NCBI RefSeq assembly: GCF_003606345.3
Contig: NZ_CP031844.2
Coordinates: 868,001-932,000, forward strand
Reading direction: 5' to 3'
DNA: 64,000 bases
Source of the DNA: Bartonella krasnovii
GTDB taxonomy: Bacteria; Pseudomonadota; Alphaproteobacteria; Rhizobiales; Rhizobiaceae
Made by a program: the position numbers and the translations under genes. The notes under the pieces are model-generated. The model saw only the letters and a program-made list of their open reading frames with translations. It was not told the origin of the DNA and searched no databases. The first letter of the stretch is position 1. Each line of letters opens with the position of its first letter. Of the stretch, positions 42,716-51,344 are shown piece after piece.

Positions 42716-43047
42716 TGAAGCGGGGAGAGATTTGGCTTGTATCTCTTGACCCATCTTCGGGTTATGAACAAAAAGGAACGCGTCCTGTACTGATTGTATC
42801 ACCAGAAGCGTTTAATCGTGTAACGAAAACACCTATTGTCTTGCCTATTACAAGCGGGGGGAATTTTGCTAGAACAGCAGGTTTTGCTGTCTCATTAATG
42901 GGAGTAGGATTGCATACAACAGGCGTGATACGTTGTGACCAGCCACGTGCTCTTGATATTGGAGCGCGTCAGGGTAAAAAAATGGAAACAGTTCCCCCTA
43001 TGATAATGAACGAAGTTCTTGCTAAGCTAGCAACATTTCTCACGTAG
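42715..43047 (+). CDS. mazF: MazF-like mRNA interferase toxin
   Basis: This 110-residue protein is a MazF/PemK endoribonuclease, with MKRGEIWLVSLDPSSGYEQK, the TRPVLIVSPEAFN strand and the IRCDQPRALD strand. It starts at the TAATG junction with mazE. This is the second toxin-antitoxin module of prophage 2. Confidence 0.93.
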   Translation: MKRGEIWLVSLDPSSGYEQKGTRPVLIVSPEAFNRVTKTPIVLPITSGGNFARTAGFAVSLMGVGLHTTGVIRCDQPRALDIGARQGKKMETVPPMIMNEVLAKLATFLT

Positions 43048-43234
43048 TTTTGTTTACGCATCTGAACGATGTTAAAGTAAGCAGTATGGCGTGAACTGTT
43101 TTCTGTACGTCTTTTAAATACTAGGAAAAATAATTTATTCTATGTGCAAAAAGCACCCTTTTTATTTCTGAAGAGGTGAGGAAAGAGCTTGGCTTGGACG
43201 ATTAGAGACGATTAGATATAAGAAACTAAGAAAA

Positions 43235-43945
43235 TTATCTATTATTTTGTTTCAAAAGGTGTGATTGTTGTTCTAATAATTCTGCTATAAATACCGCGTG
43301 AAAAAAGCTACATAATATATATACAAACATTTCAAAGCATGCGATATAAAACACAGTTTCCATAGATATGATTTTGCAAAACTGAATCCAAAGAATTAAT
43401 ACATGTAGTAAGAACAAATTCGGTAGCAATTGGATTCTATCTTGGATTGGTGCTATACAGACTGTAAGAGGAAGAGTAAGCACCAAAATAATTATTCCTA
43501 TCAAATAAGGCGCAAAGGAGTGGGGAAAACATGTGGCAATTATATACGATGTAGACAAAATAATTATTAAAGTCGCTGCTGCTGCGAAATAGGATAATCC
43601 CACTAAGCGCAAGAGTAAAAATAAGCTGCGTTTGGCAAAGCGAAAGTAATAATCTCTTGTTTTTTCTCCGCTTTTTTTCTTAATCGCTCTATGTTTTTTA
43701 AATTCTTCTCGCTTTTCAATTATTTCATTCCATTCGCTTTTATCCTTTGCAAAGGCATAGTTAATAGTTTCTACTGTTGGTGATATTATTGTTAATAGTA
43801 CGTTTCCTACTATACTTAGTAAGGTGATTAGAATTTCAAATATGCCCTTTAGCAATAATCCAATACCGCAAATTAATAATATAATAATATCAATTAATAT
43901 TGGGATTATTAAGATAAGGATTACAATTCCTATAATAAACCACAT
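43235..43945 (-). CDS. Membrane protein, unknown function
   Basis: This 236-residue protein runs opposite to its neighbours. It has a very hydrophobic N-terminus (residues 2-60, Ile/Leu-rich), a basic middle part (KREEFKKHRAIKKKSGEKTR), then at least three more membrane segments. It sits between the toxin pair and the late genes, with its own orientation, a common place for lysogenic conversion or superinfection exclusion genes. That role is inferred. Confidence 0.65.
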   Translation of the reverse strand: MWFIIGIVILILIIPILIDIIILLICGIGLLLKGIFEILITLLSIVGNVLLTIISPTVETINYAFAKDKSEWNEIIEKREEFKKHRAIKKKSGEKTRDYYFRFAKRSLFLLLRLVGLSYFAAAATLIIILSTSYIIATCFPHSFAPYLIGIIILVLTLPLTVCIAPIQDRIQLLPNLFLLHVLILWIQFCKIISMETVFYIACFEMFVYILCSFFHAVFIAELLEQQSHLLKQNNR

Positions 43946-44252
43946 TTTTCCCCCTTTTTATTAATTATCAGTTTATTAATTATCAGTCGTATAATTGATT
44001 CGTTTAGAAGATACAATTGTGAGTGGTTGGTTGTTAAAGATACTAGATTTAGGCAAGAAAATAAAAAAATATACAATATCGTGATTTTTTTGTTGACATG
44101 GTGTAAATAATGGTGTTTCATAGCGCTGCTGTACTGGTCGAATTGCGTCCAAAATTACAGTAGATCGTTTCTCGTTAAACCCCTTTTATAATGATATGAT
44201 TGTTTAGAGCCCTGCGTTTGCGGGGTTTTTTATTATCTGGAGGGAGGAATTT
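43946..44252 (+). promoter_or_regulatory. AT-rich region before the late operon, with terminator
   Basis: I see no confident gene here. TTGACA at 44093-44098 could be a -35 box for late genes, although the -10 at proper spacing (TTTCAT) is weak. A terminator-like hairpin CCCTGC-GTTT-GCGGGG with a T run lies at 44210-44231, just before the AGGGAGG site of the small terminase. This arrangement suggests antitermination by a phage protein or processing of a short leader transcript. Confidence 0.45.
44210..44231 (+). terminator. Terminator hairpin at the head of the late operon
   Basis: CCCTGC and GCGGGG pair over 6 bp (one G-U) with a 4-base loop and six T residues after it. It stands between possible late promoter and first late gene, where Q-type antitermination acts in lambdoid phages. 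Confidence 0.65.
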
Positions 44253-44588
44253 ATGACATCGGAAAACACACAACAGGTTTTACAGCCGACCAAAAAGCCT
44301 CTGCCACCCAATGCTGGTCAAGGGCGTGTTAAAGGGGTACCGAATAAGAATACACGTCTTCTTAAAGAGGCAATCATTAAAGCTGCTGAATTGGCAGGCA
44401 GTAAATATGGTAAAGAGGGATTGATTTCTTATTTGGAACAGCAAGCGATTAAATGCCCTGCGGCTTATTTAGCGTTGCTTGGTAAGATTTTGCCTTTGCA
44501 AGTGACAGGAGAAGATGGGGGAGGCATTAAGATCATAGGGCGTGTGGAAATAGCGCCTTTAACAATGAATGACGACAAGACAGATTAA
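44253..44588 (+). CDS. Probable small terminase subunit
   Basis: This 111-residue protein precedes the large terminase and overlaps it by 20 nt. The N-terminus (GQGRVKGVPNKNTRLLKEAI) is a basic motif common in small phage packaging proteins, and the rest is helical. AGGGAGG is placed well before ATG 44253. The role rests mainly on position. Confidence 0.75.
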   Translation: MTSENTQQVLQPTKKPLPPNAGQGRVKGVPNKNTRLLKEAIIKAAELAGSKYGKEGLISYLEQQAIKCPAAYLALLGKILPLQVTGEDGGGIKIIGRVEIAPLTMNDDKTD

Positions 44589-45894
44589 GATTGTACCAAA
44601 GCTTATTCCACTTTTTGCAGGGGATGCTTTGGTCAGAGCGGCTTGGGGTGGACGAGGGTCTGGAAAGACAAGGTCCTTTGCTTTGATGGCTGCTTTAAAA
44701 GGCTATCAGTTTGGTATGGGAGGAATATCAGGGACTATCCTTTGTGCGCGTCAGTTCCAAAATTCGCTCGCAGAAAGTTCATTGGAGGAGATTAAGCGTG
44801 CTATTGAAGTCCATGATTTTTTGAAGGACTATTATAAAGTTGGAGAGGCTTCGATTAAGTCAAATGATGGTCGTATAGCCTTTCAGTTTTGTGGACTAGA
44901 CCGTAATATCGCCAGTATTAAATCGATGGGGCGGATATTGCTCTGTTGGGTTGATGAGGCAGAACCCGTCACAGAGACAGCTTGGCAGACACTTATACCG
45001 ACGTTGCGTGAAGAAGGAGAGGATTGGCGTGCAGAGTTATGGGTGACATGGAACCCGTTACGAGACAATGCTCCCGTTGAGAAGCGCTTTCGTTTTTCAG
45101 ACAATGAGGCGATTAAGCGTGTAGAGATCAACTGGTCAGATAACCCGAAGTTTCCAAAGATCTTGAATGAAGCGCGGCTTGATGATCTGAGAAACCGTCC
45201 AGAGACCTATAAGCATATATGGGAGGGCGCTTATCTTACCGCTGTTCAAGGGGCTTACTACCAAAAGGAGATGTTGGCAGCCGAGCAGGAGGGGCGGATA
45301 GGGCGTGTTGCGCGTGACCCTTTGATGCAGATACGCGCCTTTTGGGATATTGGGGGCACAGGTGCCAAGGCAGATGCAACGGCTATTTGGATAGCGCAGT
45401 TTGTTGGCAGGGAGATCAGAGTGCTGGATTATTACGAGGCACAAGGGCAGCCGTTGTCAGAGCATATCGGCTGGTTGCGTGACAATGGTTATGAGAAGGC
45501 ACTGATGGTGTTACCCCATGACGGTGCGACCAGAGACCGTGTGCACAATGTGAGTTTTGAGAGTGCGTTAAATGATGCGGGTTTTGAAACGCAGGTCATT
45601 CCTAATCAAGGGGCGGGAGCTGTCAAGATGCGGATAGAGGCGGTGCGGCGTATTTTACCTTCAGTTTGGTTCAATGAAGAGATGACGGTAGCAGGGCGCA
45701 AAGCACTGAATTGGTATCACGAGAAATGGGATGAGAAGCGCGGCATTGGTTTGGGTGCAGAGCATGATTGGTCGAGTCATGCAGCCGATGCCTTTGGACT
45801 AATGTGCATTGTTTATGAAGCACCACGTATTAAACCGCAACAAGAACGTTATTGCACTATGGAAAGAGAAGCGGCGTCATGGATGGCATTCTAA
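44569..45894 (+). CDS. Large terminase subunit, PBSX/P22-type
   Basis: This 441-residue packaging ATPase and nuclease has Walker A at residues 27-34 (GGRGSGKT), Walker B near 124-132 (LLCWVDEAE) and nuclease motifs FWDIGGTGAKADAT and HDWSSHAADAF. All look intact, unlike the terminase of prophage 1. It overlaps the portal gene by 16 nt. Confidence 0.95.
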   Translation: MTTRQIKIVPKLIPLFAGDALVRAAWGGRGSGKTRSFALMAALKGYQFGMGGISGTILCARQFQNSLAESSLEEIKRAIEVHDFLKDYYKVGEASIKSNDGRIAFQFCGLDRNIASIKSMGRILLCWVDEAEPVTETAWQTLIPTLREEGEDWRAELWVTWNPLRDNAPVEKRFRFSDNEAIKRVEINWSDNPKFPKILNEARLDDLRNRPETYKHIWEGAYLTAVQGAYYQKEMLAAEQEGRIGRVARDPLMQIRAFWDIGGTGAKADATAIWIAQFVGREIRVLDYYEAQGQPLSEHIGWLRDNGYEKALMVLPHDGATRDRVHNVSFESALNDAGFETQVIPNQGAGAVKMRIEAVRRILPSVWFNEEMTVAGRKALNWYHEKWDEKRGIGLGAEHDWSSHAADAFGLMCIVYEAPRIKPQQERYCTMEREAASWMAF

Positions 45895-47927
45895 ATCATA
45901 ACTATAAAAAAACGACATATTTTGATGAATATGAACTCTATAGGCGCTTAAAATCTTGGTATAAGGAAGATATTGAACACGTTAATGAATGGCGTGAACA
46001 GGCGCGCGAAGATTTTGATTTTTATAATGGTCGTCAATGGGCAGAAGAAGATCTTGCGGTTTTAAAGGCGCAGCGGCGCCCCGTCATGACCTTTAATCGC
46101 ATTGCACCCCTTGTTAATGCAATTGTTGGGGCAGAGCGTAACAACAAGCGTGAAGTGCAGTTTCAACCACGACAAGTGGGAGCAGCCATATCTAATGAAT
46201 TGCTCACCGGTGCAGCAGAATGGTTTCGTGATGAGGCAGAGGCGGAATATGCCGATTCCGATGCTTTTCAGGATATGGTTATTTGCGGTATGGGCTGGAC
46301 AGATACGCGGCTTGATTATGAAACAAATCCTGAAGGAACCCCCGCTGTTCAACGTTTAGATCCCTTAAAAATGGTTTGGGATGCCAATGCTGTAAGACCA
46401 AATCTCATTGACGCACAGCGTATGTGGTATGTTGATCGCAAATCCGTTGAGGATGCGAAAAGTCTTTTTCCTGATGTTTCTGTTGAAGATCTTAACGCCG
46501 ATTGGGCTATCGATAGTACAACCGCTTCTGAGGATTCTCATGTGTCGCTTGATGCGTATCAAGATGATTCCAGTGCGTCTTCTCTCTCAGAGCCGTGTTC
46601 TGGGAAACGCTATGTTACGCTTGTTGAATGCCGTTGGTTTGAATATGAGACCACTTACAAGGCGCCTGATCTTCAAACCGGTCAGATGCGCAACTATAGC
46701 AAACAGGAGTTTGAACAGCTTCAAAGGGTAATGCCACAGTTACAAGGTGCGCGTTTTAATAAAAAAGTGGTGAGACGCGCTTTTCTGGGGCGGCGCCTTT
46801 TAGCAAAGCCCGATAAGCCATTAGCACCTGATGGACAACTTGGGTGGGAGTGTATCACGGGCACGCTGGATAAGCTTAAAAACCAGTTTTACGGGATTGT
46901 TCTCCCCGCAAAAGATCCACAAAAATGGTCGAATAAATATTTTAGCCAAGTGATGTATATCCTTAATAGCCAGTCTAAGGGCGGCTTGATGGCAGAACGA
47001 GGCGCTTTCGATGATGATCGCCAAGCGTTAGAAAGCTGGGCGAGAACGGATACGATTACTTGGGTTAAAAATGGCGCGCTTACAGGAGGGAAAATTCAAC
47101 CAAAGCCAAGTGCACAATTTCCCAATGGATTTTTCCAGCTGTTTAATGAATCGCGTGAAGCGATAACGCATGTAACAGGGTTATCGGCTGAGTTTATCGG
47201 CACAAGAGAGGTTAATCAAGCCAATGTGCTGGAAAATACACGCCGGCAATCAACGCTTAATTTGCTTGCGGGGCTGTTTGATAATCTTAAGCTTTATCGA
47301 TGTCGACAGGGAAAGATTATCCTTTATCTTATTCAAAATTATCTTTCTGATGGGCGTTTGGTACGTATTTCTGGAGCAGAAAATGCGCAGTATGTACCCT
47401 TAACACGTGAAGCTGTCACAACGCTTGAATACGACATTATTGTTGATGATTCACCGACAAGCCCCAATGAAAAAGAGAAAACTTTTGCGGCAATTACGCA
47501 GATGTTGCCTTTGCTTGGTGGGTTCTTAACACCGGAGATGATTCCAGATCTTTTAAAGCTTTCCCCACTACCGGCAACATTGGTAGCAAATTTAACGGCA
47601 AAAGCACAGCAAGCGCAACAAGAACAACAACAGCAGATGCAACAAAGCCAAGGAGCTCAATTAACGCCAGAACAACAAGCAAAGATTGCAGCTTTACAAC
47701 AGGAGTGCCAAGCAAAGGGCAAACTTTATCAACTTGATGCACAGCAGAAACAAGCGGCATTGCAGCAGAAAAATATCGAACTTTTCTTGAAGCAAGAACA
47801 AGCGCAGATGCAACTTGAGTTGCAACAGGCAAAAAATGAGATAGCGCAGCGTGATTTAGAACGCAAAGCTTTACAGGCACAGTTGGAACACTATCGAGTT
47901 TTGACAAAAAATATAATAGTACATTGA
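45879..47927 (+). CDS. P22-like portal protein
   Basis: This 682-residue protein belongs to the P22 portal family. The N-terminus (DFDFYNGRQWAEEDLAVLKA, then FNRIAPLVNAIVGAERNN) is typical. The C-terminal 150 residues are Gln-rich and helical (QQEQQQQMQQSQ), which fits the long barrel of P22 portals. ATG 45879 overlaps the terminase; an earlier TTG is unlikely. The portal is the start of the neck built with gp4- and gp10-like proteins. Confidence 0.93.
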   Translation: MDGILNHNYKKTTYFDEYELYRRLKSWYKEDIEHVNEWREQAREDFDFYNGRQWAEEDLAVLKAQRRPVMTFNRIAPLVNAIVGAERNNKREVQFQPRQVGAAISNELLTGAAEWFRDEAEAEYADSDAFQDMVICGMGWTDTRLDYETNPEGTPAVQRLDPLKMVWDANAVRPNLIDAQRMWYVDRKSVEDAKSLFPDVSVEDLNADWAIDSTTASEDSHVSLDAYQDDSSASSLSEPCSGKRYVTLVECRWFEYETTYKAPDLQTGQMRNYSKQEFEQLQRVMPQLQGARFNKKVVRRAFLGRRLLAKPDKPLAPDGQLGWECITGTLDKLKNQFYGIVLPAKDPQKWSNKYFSQVMYILNSQSKGGLMAERGAFDDDRQALESWARTDTITWVKNGALTGGKIQPKPSAQFPNGFFQLFNESREAITHVTGLSAEFIGTREVNQANVLENTRRQSTLNLLAGLFDNLKLYRCRQGKIILYLIQNYLSDGRLVRISGAENAQYVPLTREAVTTLEYDIIVDDSPTSPNEKEKTFAAITQMLPLLGGFLTPEMIPDLLKLSPLPATLVANLTAKAQQAQQEQQQQMQQSQGAQLTPEQQAKIAALQQECQAKGKLYQLDAQQKQAALQQKNIELFLKQEQAQMQLELQQAKNEIAQRDLERKALQAQLEHYRVLTKNIIVH

Positions 47928-47938
47928 AGGAACAGAAT

Positions 47939-48850
47939 ATGGAAGAAGAGTTTACACCTGAAGAACAAGCAATTTATGACGAACATTTTGCCAGTGATAA
48001 TGCTGTTGAGTTGGTCGAGTCAGAGCAAGTTGAAGAGGTGTTTGAAGCAGAGGAAAGTTCTGAACAGCCACCTGTAGAAGCTCTTCAGGAGCAGCCAAGT
48101 TCTGATGCAATAGAATCTGATAAATTAGAGCAAGAGCGGCAAGCACGCCAAAAGGCAGAACAAAGCGCCATTGAAGCGCGTGAATTGGCTATTGAACTTG
48201 CGCAAAAATATGCTGCAATGCAAGAAGAAATCACACGCCGCCGTGATGAAAATGTTCCCTCTCTAAAAGACGACCCAGAAGCACATGTTGCATGGCTTAG
48301 TCATAAGGTACAGGAACAACAGAAATTGCTTGATGAGTTTTCTCATATGAGAGAGAGCCAAGAGCGCATGAGTCAAGAGGAATATGAACGTCAAAAGTTA
48401 GGGGATTATTTCGAGGAATCCAAAGCGCAGGTACAAGATAAATATCCAGATTTAGACAGTATCACGGACTATCTCTATGAAAGAGCAGACAATGTTCTAC
48501 AAGCGCAAGCAAGCCTTTATCCGCAATGGAAAGACCCTGTAGCACGGCAACAGCAAATTGGTGCAGAATTGCGCCAAATATGCCAGCAGTGTCAGAAAGC
48601 CGGTATAAATCCAATTGAGGTGCTGGTGCAAAAAGCGAAAGCTTTTGGCTATAGTGGAGCACCAGTTAAGGACGAAGTGGGAGTCCTTCAAGAGCGCTCT
48701 CAAGCAGCGCGGACGCTTACGGCGCGTGGCGGGCAAGTTCCAACAGGTGGTATGGATGTGAGAACGCTCTTCTCCATGCCAGAAGCAGAATTTGCAGCAT
48801 GGGTTGAGAAAAATCCCAAAAAATTTGAACAAATTATGAGTAGAGCATGA
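47939..48850 (+). CDS. Scaffolding protein
   Basis: This 303-residue acidic protein is very rich in Glu, Gln and Ala, with predicted coiled coils (KLEQERQARQKAEQSAIEAR). It lies between portal and capsid genes, where the P22-like scaffold lies, and ends in a basic segment (KNPKKFEQIMSRA), which could bind coat protein. ATG 47939 follows GAAGGAA. Family similarity is weak, so position and composition carry the call. Confidence 0.8.
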   Translation: MEEEFTPEEQAIYDEHFASDNAVELVESEQVEEVFEAEESSEQPPVEALQEQPSSDAIESDKLEQERQARQKAEQSAIEARELAIELAQKYAAMQEEITRRRDENVPSLKDDPEAHVAWLSHKVQEQQKLLDEFSHMRESQERMSQEEYERQKLGDYFEESKAQVQDKYPDLDSITDYLYERADNVLQAQASLYPQWKDPVARQQQIGAELRQICQQCQKAGINPIEVLVQKAKAFGYSGAPVKDEVGVLQERSQAARTLTARGGQVPTGGMDVRTLFSMPEAEFAAWVEKNPKKFEQIMSRA

Positions 48851-48948
48851 AGATGTGCGCAATGGCGCGACAGAGAGAACCCAAGTGATTTTTATCGTTT
48901 GGGGGAGCCGCAAGGCGAGTTTTAAAACCAAGAAAGGCATTGATTGAA

Positions 48949-50091
48949 ATGGCAGTAACAGAAGTAAAGCTCAATGACCCATTAGCCGTTGGCGTTTGGG
49001 CTAAGATGCTAAACACAGAGACCTCAAAAGCGTTGCCTATTGCACCGCTGATGGGGGAGAGCAAAAACAGCATTATCCAAGTGTTGGATGTGCTCGGAAA
49101 ATCCGCTGGTGACTCCGTTACGAGTGGATTACGCGTCCAACTTATGGGGGATGGCGTTAGCGAGGGACAAACGCTGGAAGGCAATGAAGAAGCCCTCCAA
49201 TTTATGAATGAAAAGGTGCGCATCAACGAGCTTACTCATGCTGTGCGCATCAAATATGAAGGCTCTATTGATCAACAACGTGTTCCCTTTAATTTGCGTA
49301 AAGAAGCAAAAGATGGGTTGGTTGATTGGTATGCAGACCGTTTAAGCTTGATGTTTTTTATTCAGGCAGCAGGTTATACAGCACCATGGATTCATTTTGA
49401 GGGGCGTACCATAACGCTTAAACCGGTGCATTATGGCTTTAATGCACCATTAGAGCCAAGCAAGTTGCGTATTATTCGTGCCAATAAGAAAAAAACGGAT
49501 GAAGACCTTACGAAAGAGGATGTTTTTACATTAGATCTTATAGATCAAGCTGTTGAACGCGCTAAACTTGCTAATCCACGCTTGCGTCCTGTTCGTGTCG
49601 ATGGAAAAACCGCTTATGTGATGTATCTCCACCCAACACAGGTTACCCAATTGCGTACCAATACAAAGAGCGGGCAATGGTTAGATATTACCAAAGCAGC
49701 TTACGATGGTTCGCGGTCTAAAAACCCAATTTTTGATGGCTCTCTGGGTATGTATAACGGTGTCATCTTGCGTGAAGCGGAGCATGTACCAAATGGTATC
49801 AATTCAAAGACACAAGAACCTGTTCCCTCTGTTCGTCGTGCTGTGTTGCTTGGGGCACAAAGCGTTATCATGGCTTATGGGCGCGTTGGAAATGGAACAA
49901 CAGGAGGTGATGGAAAAGGAGGGACACGCTATAAACTTGTTGAAGAGTTATTTGATTATCAACGTGAATTTGGTTTGGCAGCAAAAACCATTATTGGCAT
50001 GAAAAAATCACGCTATACCTTGCCGCATTCTGATCAAGGGGGACAAGACTTTGGCACGATTGTTATCCCTTCTTTTGCTGAAATCAGCTGA
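48949..50091 (+). CDS. Major capsid protein, N4-gp56 family
   Basis: This 380-residue protein is the coat protein by position and by the N4-gp56/DUF4043 signature, with SVTSGLRVQLMGDGVSEGQT, GNEEALQFMNEKVRINEL and DQQRVPFNLRKEAKDGLVDW. ATG 48949 is used; a TTG at 48940 is in frame. It is unrelated to the capsid protein of prophage 1. Confidence 0.92.
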   Translation: MAVTEVKLNDPLAVGVWAKMLNTETSKALPIAPLMGESKNSIIQVLDVLGKSAGDSVTSGLRVQLMGDGVSEGQTLEGNEEALQFMNEKVRINELTHAVRIKYEGSIDQQRVPFNLRKEAKDGLVDWYADRLSLMFFIQAAGYTAPWIHFEGRTITLKPVHYGFNAPLEPSKLRIIRANKKKTDEDLTKEDVFTLDLIDQAVERAKLANPRLRPVRVDGKTAYVMYLHPTQVTQLRTNTKSGQWLDITKAAYDGSRSKNPIFDGSLGMYNGVILREAEHVPNGINSKTQEPVPSVRRAVLLGAQSVIMAYGRVGNGTTGGDGKGGTRYKLVEELFDYQREFGLAAKTIIGMKKSRYTLPHSDQGGQDFGTIVIPSFAEIS

Positions 50092-50118
50092 CAATTTTAA
50101 TTTCATGAAAGGATGACA

Positions 50119-50571
50119 ATGATGGCAAAAACATCACCAAATACAACGGAACCTGGTGAAAGTGTTGAAACCGTGGAAAGCGTTGCCATGATAGATGAGG
50201 GATTGCCGCCTGTTTTACAAGGACGCAACAATTGTACGCAGCAGGTTAGTTTTTTACGCTCGCGTGTTAAATGTACAGATCAAGGGTTGATAACGAAAAT
50301 TGGTGTTCTCCCCCGAGGGGCTTTTATCAAAAGCATTACAGCTTATACTATGGAGGATTTTGAAGATGTAACAGCTACATTTGGAAAAGAGCCTCATGGT
50401 AATGATTATGGAGATGTGGACCTTACGCAATCTACCGATGGCAATCTGTATCTACCTATGGAGATACGGGATGTTCCATTAGAAGCTGAAAAAACGATTT
50501 ATATGACACGAGACAAGAAAAGCGCCAAAGGTGATACTGAGGTGATTGTTGAGTTTTACACCAATCGTTAA
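50119..50571 (+). CDS. Capsid-associated protein, unknown function
   Basis: This 150-residue protein follows the capsid gene. After a Thr/Glu-rich start, the rest is beta-rich (GVLPRGAFIKSITAYTMEDF and EVIVEFYTNR), which could be a decoration or capsid-stabilising protein. ATG 50119 with AAGGA upstream is chosen. No family was recognised. Confidence 0.65.
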   Translation: MMAKTSPNTTEPGESVETVESVAMIDEGLPPVLQGRNNCTQQVSFLRSRVKCTDQGLITKIGVLPRGAFIKSITAYTMEDFEDVTATFGKEPHGNDYGDVDLTQSTDGNLYLPMEIRDVPLEAEKTIYMTRDKKSAKGDTEVIVEFYTNR

Positions 50572-50645
50572 AGGCGCAAGGGGGCGTTTATTGCTTGCGT
50601 CCCCCTCCCACACAAGATGCCCCAAGACATTTGGAAGAGAGTTAT

Positions 50646-51344
50646 ATGACGATAATAGTACAGACAGGTGGTCCGATTGGCGACAAACAGACCATTGTTC
50701 CTTGGGATAAAAATTTCATTCAGATGATGAACGATATTCAGGATGAAATAGATGATCAAACAGATGAATATGTTGATCAAGTGCAAAGGGCGATATTTTC
50801 GGCTATTCGCTTTTGCGAACGATTGCCTTTTTATTTCAATGAAAGTCGCGAAGTTGTTTTGACCACTCTCAAGGGGAAAAGCCGTTATGGAGCTGAGGAA
50901 AATCCAGTTATTCCAGCGGCTGTTCGCATTGTTGATGCTTATATTTATGAAGATAATCGCAGTAAATCAAAGCTTTTGCCTACAGACCCGCTCGTTATTG
51001 AAAACCTTGAGGACGACTGTAACCACAGTATGCCCACACGATACAGTTATTTTGAACAAAAGCTTGTCTTGTATCCAACACCAGACCGTATCTATTCTAT
51101 CAGGCTTATTCTTGATCCTATCAGAATAAAAGATATTGAGAGTGCACAAGAAGCTTCAATATGGTTTTTGGAAGCTTATGAACTGATCAAAACGCGGGCA
51201 AAATATGAAATTTATACCAATATTATTAAAGAACCACAGATGGCAGCGGCAGCTTTTGCTATGTTTCAAGAGCAACTCGATGCGCTTCAAATCGAAACCT
51301 CACGGCGCAAGAATTTGCTCAAAATTCAACATACGGATTTCTGA
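50646..51344 (+). CDS. Head-tail adaptor, P22 gp4-like
   Basis: This 232-residue protein lies just before the gp10-like gene and has the helical adaptor look (DEYVDQVQRAIFSAIRFCER, then a C-terminal helix with FQEQLDALQIE). P22 gp4 binds the portal and prolongs the channel. ATG 50646 follows GGAAGAGAG. It is larger than P22 gp4. Confidence 0.78.
   Translation: MTIIVQTGGPIGDKQTIVPWDKNFIQMMNDIQDEIDDQTDEYVDQVQRAIFSAIRFCERLPFYFNESREVVLTTLKGKSRYGAEENPVIPAAVRIVDAYIYEDNRSKSKLLPTDPLVIENLEDDCNHSMPTRYSYFEQKLVLYPTPDRIYSIRLILDPIRIKDIESAQEASIWFLEAYELIKTRAKYEIYTNIIKEPQMAAAAFAMFQEQLDALQIETSRRKNLLKIQHTDF

Noticed and set aside
43930..44121. Minus-strand frame of 63 codons before the membrane protein
   Set aside because: It is AT-driven, lacks a ribosome binding site and overlaps the start of the better supported gene.
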